This document shows positions 60,585-64,000 of a stretch of 64,000 nucleotides of DNA, piece by piece; positions within the stretch are counted from its first letter, which is position 1; the number at the start of each line of letters is the position of its first letter. The notes beneath the pieces were generated by a model, which saw nothing but the letters and a program-made list of their open reading frames with translations, was not told the origin of the DNA and searched no databases. The translations under genes and the position numbers were made by a program. The stretch is from positions 496,001 through 560,000 of the forward strand of contig CAVXIR010000002.1 of NCBI GenBank assembly GCA_963761975.1, read 5' to 3'. This DNA is from JAMQPK01 sp963761975. GTDB taxonomy: Bacteria > Acidobacteriota > Vicinamibacteria > Vicinamibacterales > JAMQPK01.

Positions 60585-60706
60585 GCAGGTGTCACTCTAT
60601 TCACGGGATGTCCAACTCTGTGGATCCCATTGTCTTCAAGGTGTTGTCTCCTGATACACATTCATCGCAGGCGTGATCCGCCTGCCGCTTCAGAGAGGTA
60701 ACTTCC

Positions 60707-63700
60707 ATGCGCGACCTCTTACGAGCCGTCCTTCTAGTGATCTTCCCGGTTGCCCTCCTTTTGACGTCCACAACCCCGCTGAAAGCGCAAGTCACGACCG
60801 CCACGCTCGTCGGGCTCGTGCGCGACAACTCGGGGGCGGTCATACCCGGCGCGAACGTCGTTGCGACCAACGAAGGGACCGGTGTCGCACGCGAGAGCGT
60901 GACCGATGCGAACGGCGAGGTGGTGTTGGCGGCGCTTCCGGCGGGCATCTACACCGTGCGGATCGAATTGACGGGCTTCAAGACGATCAGCCAGCGCGGC
61001 ATACAACTGGGCGCCGGCCAGACCGTGCGTCAGACGTTCACGCTCGAAGTTGGCGCGATGTCCGAGACCGTCACAGTAACTGGAGAGGCGCCGCTCGTTC
61101 AGACGTCGATGTCGGTGCAGGCCGACAGCCTCGGGTCGCAGGAGGTACGTGAGCTGCCGGTCAATCGCCGAAACATTCAGAACCTGATCGGCCTGACCGC
61201 CGGCGTTGTCATCACCGGTACCGGGGCAGCCGGCACCTCAGGCGGCGTGCAGATGAACGGTGTCGCGTCAGGCGGCACGGGCATCACGGTGGATGGGACC
61301 GAGGCGAACTCGAACCCCGAAGGCCGGTCGCTGACCCAATATGGCAGCGAGAATCAGATCTCCGTCATGAGCCTCGACTCGATCGCGGAGGTGCAAATCG
61401 TCAAAGGCGTGTTGCCGGCGGAGTACGGCGGTGTCGCCGGCGGGCAGATCAACGTGATCAGCCGGTCGGGCACGAACAACTTTAACGGCTCGGCTTTCTA
61501 CAGCGGTCAGAATGAGAAGTGGAATGCGCGCGACTTTTTCTCCACGGCCCAGCAGCCAGTGGGCCACTTCAACCAGTACGGCGGGACGCTCGGCGGTCCG
61601 GTCATGCGCAACAAGGTGTTCTTCTTTGCCACTTATGAAGGGTACCGCGAGAAAGTCGAGCGGAACCTGGACACGACGGTGCCGTATCAGGCCGTTCGCG
61701 ATGAGGTGCTCCGCGCGCTGCCGTACCCGGAAACGAGGATCGCCCTGGACACGTTGTATCTCCCGACCGAGACGATCGTGTCGGCCGCCGGTGTCGTGAA
61801 TCCGCAAGTCGGCCGATGGCGCGGACTTGGAGTGCGCAGGCGCAGCGAGAATCACGTCGTTGCCAAGGCCGATATGGCCGTGTTCAACGGGGCGAATCTC
61901 TCCTTCACTTACACGCGTCTTCGGCCGTTCACACTCGACCCTCGACCGAATCCGAACGGTGCGAACGATCGAGAGTTTCCGAACCGGCAGGATCGCATCG
62001 CCGCGCAGTATGTGATGACGCGCGGGGCATGGGTGTCGGAAAGCCGCGTTGGATGGAACAAGGCGTACCTGGCGCGTCTCGACAAGTTCCTGTCGGTCAT
62101 CGGCCCGAACCAGCCAGCTGAGATCATGCCGTACGGCCGGCGCGTGGCGTCCTTCAGCATCAGCGGCCTGTTCGGCACGGCGCACTCCGAAATCCTGGAC
62201 ATGGCAGGTACGGCCTACAGTCTCGAGCAGAAATTCAGCCGTGGCTATCAGCGGCATCTCGTGAAGGCGGGATTCCGCTTCATGCGCGAGACCGGCAGTC
62301 ACATCAATCCGGAAGACCCCGCATTCACGTACCAGAACTATGCCGACCTTCTCGCGAACGTCGTGAACTCGCACAACACCACGTACGGCGCGCCGCCGCA
62401 TGGTTCGCGCATGGATCAGTACGGTGCGTTCATTCAGGACGACTGGCGCCTGGGCAACAACTTCGTCCTGAACCTCGGCCTGCGCTGGGACTATTACGGG
62501 GTCGCCAAGGTGTATGCCACGACGGATGTGCCAGTGGAACTCGTCAACCTGGAGAATCCAACCGATCTGCGGAAGCTGGACTTCGGGCCGAAAACAGATC
62601 CACTTCATCCCTACGAGCCTGACGGCAACAACTTTGGTCCCAGGGTGGGTTTTGCGTGGACGCTGGGCCAGAATGAGTCAACAGTCATTAGGGGCGGTGT
62701 GGGATATCTCTATAGTCCCACCCTGCCCATGACGGTTCGTCAGGCAGTGAATCATCCGACGATTCCGTATCGCGTGGTTTATAACCGCACGGAATCGGCA
62801 GCGCGAAACGTCCGGTGGCCGATGTATACGGACGACGCGTTGCCATTAGCGCAGGCAGACTCGGCTGGACGGGCCGCCGTGTTCTCGCTGATCAATACCA
62901 ACATCGCCGCGCCCTATACGATTCAGTCAATGGCGAGTGTGCAGCGAGCCTTCGCCCGCACGATGGCCGCAGAAATCGGCTACATCCGGACCGATGGCAA
63001 TGATTTCCCGCTGCAGCGTCAATTTACTCAGGCCTTCGACAGACAGACCGGTCTGCGGCCCAACCCGGCGATCGGGTCGCCCGGCGGTTACTACGTGGAC
63101 AGCACTCAGACGATGGTCTACAACGGCCTGCAAACATCGCTTCGAAGACGGTTCTCCGACAGGTATTCGTGGGACGTCAATTACACACTGGGTAAAAGCG
63201 AGTCCACGCAGGGTGGCGATCTGTCGGTGTACTACATCACCAGCTTCAACAACATACAGGATTTCTGGGATCCGGAATTTGATTATGGTCCCTCCACGAA
63301 CGACATCCGTCATCGGTTGAACGCTTCGTTCATTTACGAGCTCCCCGGAATCGGCGGCGGGCAGGGCGTCCTCAATGGTGTGCTGGGTGGTTGGCAGATT
63401 TCCGGCATCGTTCAAGCGCGATCGGGGTTTGCGATGGCCATCACGCAACCATCAGGAATAGGCAACAGCCGGCCCGATGTTGCGTCCGGCGTCGATCTGG
63501 TGGTCGCGGATTGGAAGGATACCTGCGTTGCGAACGGATGCAACTATCTCAACACAGCGGGCTTCGTCAGGGTGCCGGTGATTCCGGCGACCAATGCAAC
63601 GCTTCGGCCGGGCAATTTCATGCCCGAGATGGTGCGAGGTCCTGGCGACTTTCTTATGCACACGACGTTCGCCAAGAGTTTCTCTCTCGCTGCCGGCACG

Positions 63701-63850
63701 AGGCTGCAGGTTCGAGCCGAAGCCTTCAACTTATTGAACTCAAAGAATTACAACAATCCTCAGACAAACATGAACAACGCGGACTTCGGCCGAATCACGG
63801 GCGCCGGGCGTCCGCGCGTGCTTCAGTTCGGGGCAAGGTACACGTTCTGA
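60707..63850 (+). CDS. Oar-like TonB-dependent outer-membrane receptor
   Basis: A 1047-residue receptor: signal peptide, carboxypeptidase-regulatory-like domain (about 30-115; TLVGLVRDNSGAVIPGANVV), plug (about 120-240; QEVRELPVNRRNIQNLIGL, AEYGGVAGGQINVIS), and a large barrel ending GRPRVLQFGARYTF. The acidobacterial Oar/CarboxypepD_reg type is highly duplicated in these genomes; the cargo is unknown. It has its own sigma70-like promoter and no partner genes in the window. Confidence 0.93.
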   Translation: MRDLLRAVLLVIFPVALLLTSTTPLKAQVTTATLVGLVRDNSGAVIPGANVVATNEGTGVARESVTDANGEVVLAALPAGIYTVRIELTGFKTISQRGIQLGAGQTVRQTFTLEVGAMSETVTVTGEAPLVQTSMSVQADSLGSQEVRELPVNRRNIQNLIGLTAGVVITGTGAAGTSGGVQMNGVASGGTGITVDGTEANSNPEGRSLTQYGSENQISVMSLDSIAEVQIVKGVLPAEYGGVAGGQINVISRSGTNNFNGSAFYSGQNEKWNARDFFSTAQQPVGHFNQYGGTLGGPVMRNKVFFFATYEGYREKVERNLDTTVPYQAVRDEVLRALPYPETRIALDTLYLPTETIVSAAGVVNPQVGRWRGLGVRRRSENHVVAKADMAVFNGANLSFTYTRLRPFTLDPRPNPNGANDREFPNRQDRIAAQYVMTRGAWVSESRVGWNKAYLARLDKFLSVIGPNQPAEIMPYGRRVASFSISGLFGTAHSEILDMAGTAYSLEQKFSRGYQRHLVKAGFRFMRETGSHINPEDPAFTYQNYADLLANVVNSHNTTYGAPPHGSRMDQYGAFIQDDWRLGNNFVLNLGLRWDYYGVAKVYATTDVPVELVNLENPTDLRKLDFGPKTDPLHPYEPDGNNFGPRVGFAWTLGQNESTVIRGGVGYLYSPTLPMTVRQAVNHPTIPYRVVYNRTESAARNVRWPMYTDDALPLAQADSAGRAAVFSLINTNIAAPYTIQSMASVQRAFARTMAAEIGYIRTDGNDFPLQRQFTQAFDRQTGLRPNPAIGSPGGYYVDSTQTMVYNGLQTSLRRRFSDRYSWDVNYTLGKSESTQGGDLSVYYITSFNNIQDFWDPEFDYGPSTNDIRHRLNASFIYELPGIGGGQGVLNGVLGGWQISGIVQARSGFAMAITQPSGIGNSRPDVASGVDLVVADWKDTCVANGCNYLNTAGFVRVPVIPATNATLRPGNFMPEMVRGPGDFLMHTTFAKSFSLAAGTRLQVRAEAFNLLNSKNYNNPQTNMNNADFGRITGAGRPRVLQFGARYTF

Positions 63851-63865
63851 CGCAGAAATAGCAGG

Positions 63866-63920
63866 TGGCAAATGGCAGATGGCAAACTCCATCTGCCATC
63901 ATCCATCCGCGATCTGCCAT
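63866..63920. repeat. GGCAGATGGC-type repeat at a convergent junction, copy 3
   Basis: ATGGCAGATG (63872-63881) and CATCTGCCAT (63890-63899) form a perfect 10-bp hairpin, followed by CATCCATCCGCGATCTGCCAT. It lies between this receptor gene and the minus-strand gene below, as do the two other copies at convergent ends. Confidence 0.8.
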
Positions 63921-63960
63921 AACTGTTAACGACCCGCGGCAACCCGCCTGTCCAAGACAT

Positions 63961-64000
63961 TCACGGCAGCGAGTAGGCGAGGATCGCGTCGCCGGTACCG
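63961..64000 (-). CDS. C-terminal end of a minus-strand gene (PQQ/quinoprotein-like)
   Basis: The last 12 codons, GTGDAILAYSLP, and a TGA stop (63961-63963). The ending resembles the C-terminus of PQQ-binding-type propeller dehydrogenases, where a GD-x-x-(I/L)-A-x-x-LP end is common. Twelve residues are too few to decide. Confidence 0.35.
   Translation of the reverse strand, partial: GTGDAILAYSLP

Overview
The window is GC-rich with dense coding, and its gene content points to an Acidobacteriota genome, most likely class Vicinamibacteria. The pointers are a VWFA-related acidobacterial domain protein, Oar-like TonB-dependent receptors with an N-terminal carboxypeptidase-regulatory domain, TamA/TamB, many GTG/TTG starts with 4-bp overlaps, and abundant short palindromic repeats. 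This is inferred from gene content only; there is no rRNA, tRNA, CRISPR array, integrase or insertion sequence in the window.

Layout. (1) 1-3061, minus strand: urease ureD - ureAB (fused) - ureC (cut by the window start). (2) 3.2-6.3 kb: a Gram-negative sortase locus (LPKTS-tailed surface protein, VWA protein, sortase, glycine-zipper protein) with two sigma54-like promoters. (3) 6.5-10.3 kb: a membrane histidine kinase, an octaheme cytochrome c and a small exported protein. (4) 10.4-18.0 kb, minus strand: a sulfate/organosulfur uptake operon (TonB receptor, sulfate-binding protein, outer-membrane barrel, CysT, CysW, CysA), divergent from a short SfnR-like sigma54 activator. (5) 19.4-31.9 kb: OmpA-like envelope protein, Ku, TamA, TamB, small proteins and a hybrid kinase with a degenerate N-box. 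(6) 32.0-45.3 kb: a split gas-vesicle locus (gvpA1-F-G-L-J/S, then gvpJ-A2-kinase-regulator-gvpK). Between its halves lie small stress or membrane proteins (lmo0937-like, YtxH/GvpP-like, DUF1328, BON), UdgX, an NtrC-type regulator and a short-chain dehydrogenase. (7) 46.5-56.4 kb: a purine-catabolic operon (XdhA, XdhB, GuaD, UraD, uricase, UraH, AllC, AllB, DUF3830), then a frameshifted POT transporter. (8) 57.9-64.0 kb: DUF305 and LVIVD proteins, a large TonB receptor, and the last codons of a minus-strand gene.

How the genes fit together. The purine operon takes guanine/xanthine through urate and allantoin to allantoate and ammonia. The urease at the left edge releases ammonia from urea, so nitrogen scavenging is a theme. 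The sulfur operon with its divergent activator is a second scavenging module. Two sigma54 activators and several -24/-12-like sites, each a few bases upstream of a Shine-Dalgarno, suggest that surface and stress proteins form a sigma54 regulon.

Most unusual points. Almost every gas-vesicle protein carries an Arg/Lys-rich tail, no GvpN or GvpO is present, and a 49-aa polyacidic protein is encoded inside the locus. A family of palindromic elements sits in the same reading frame inside ureAB, tamB and uraD, resembling Rickettsia palindromic elements. A second palindrome supplies the stop codons of uraD and allB. A third repeat lies at three separate convergent gene junctions. Two genes (a PAS kinase and the POT transporter) each carry a single extra base that breaks the frame.
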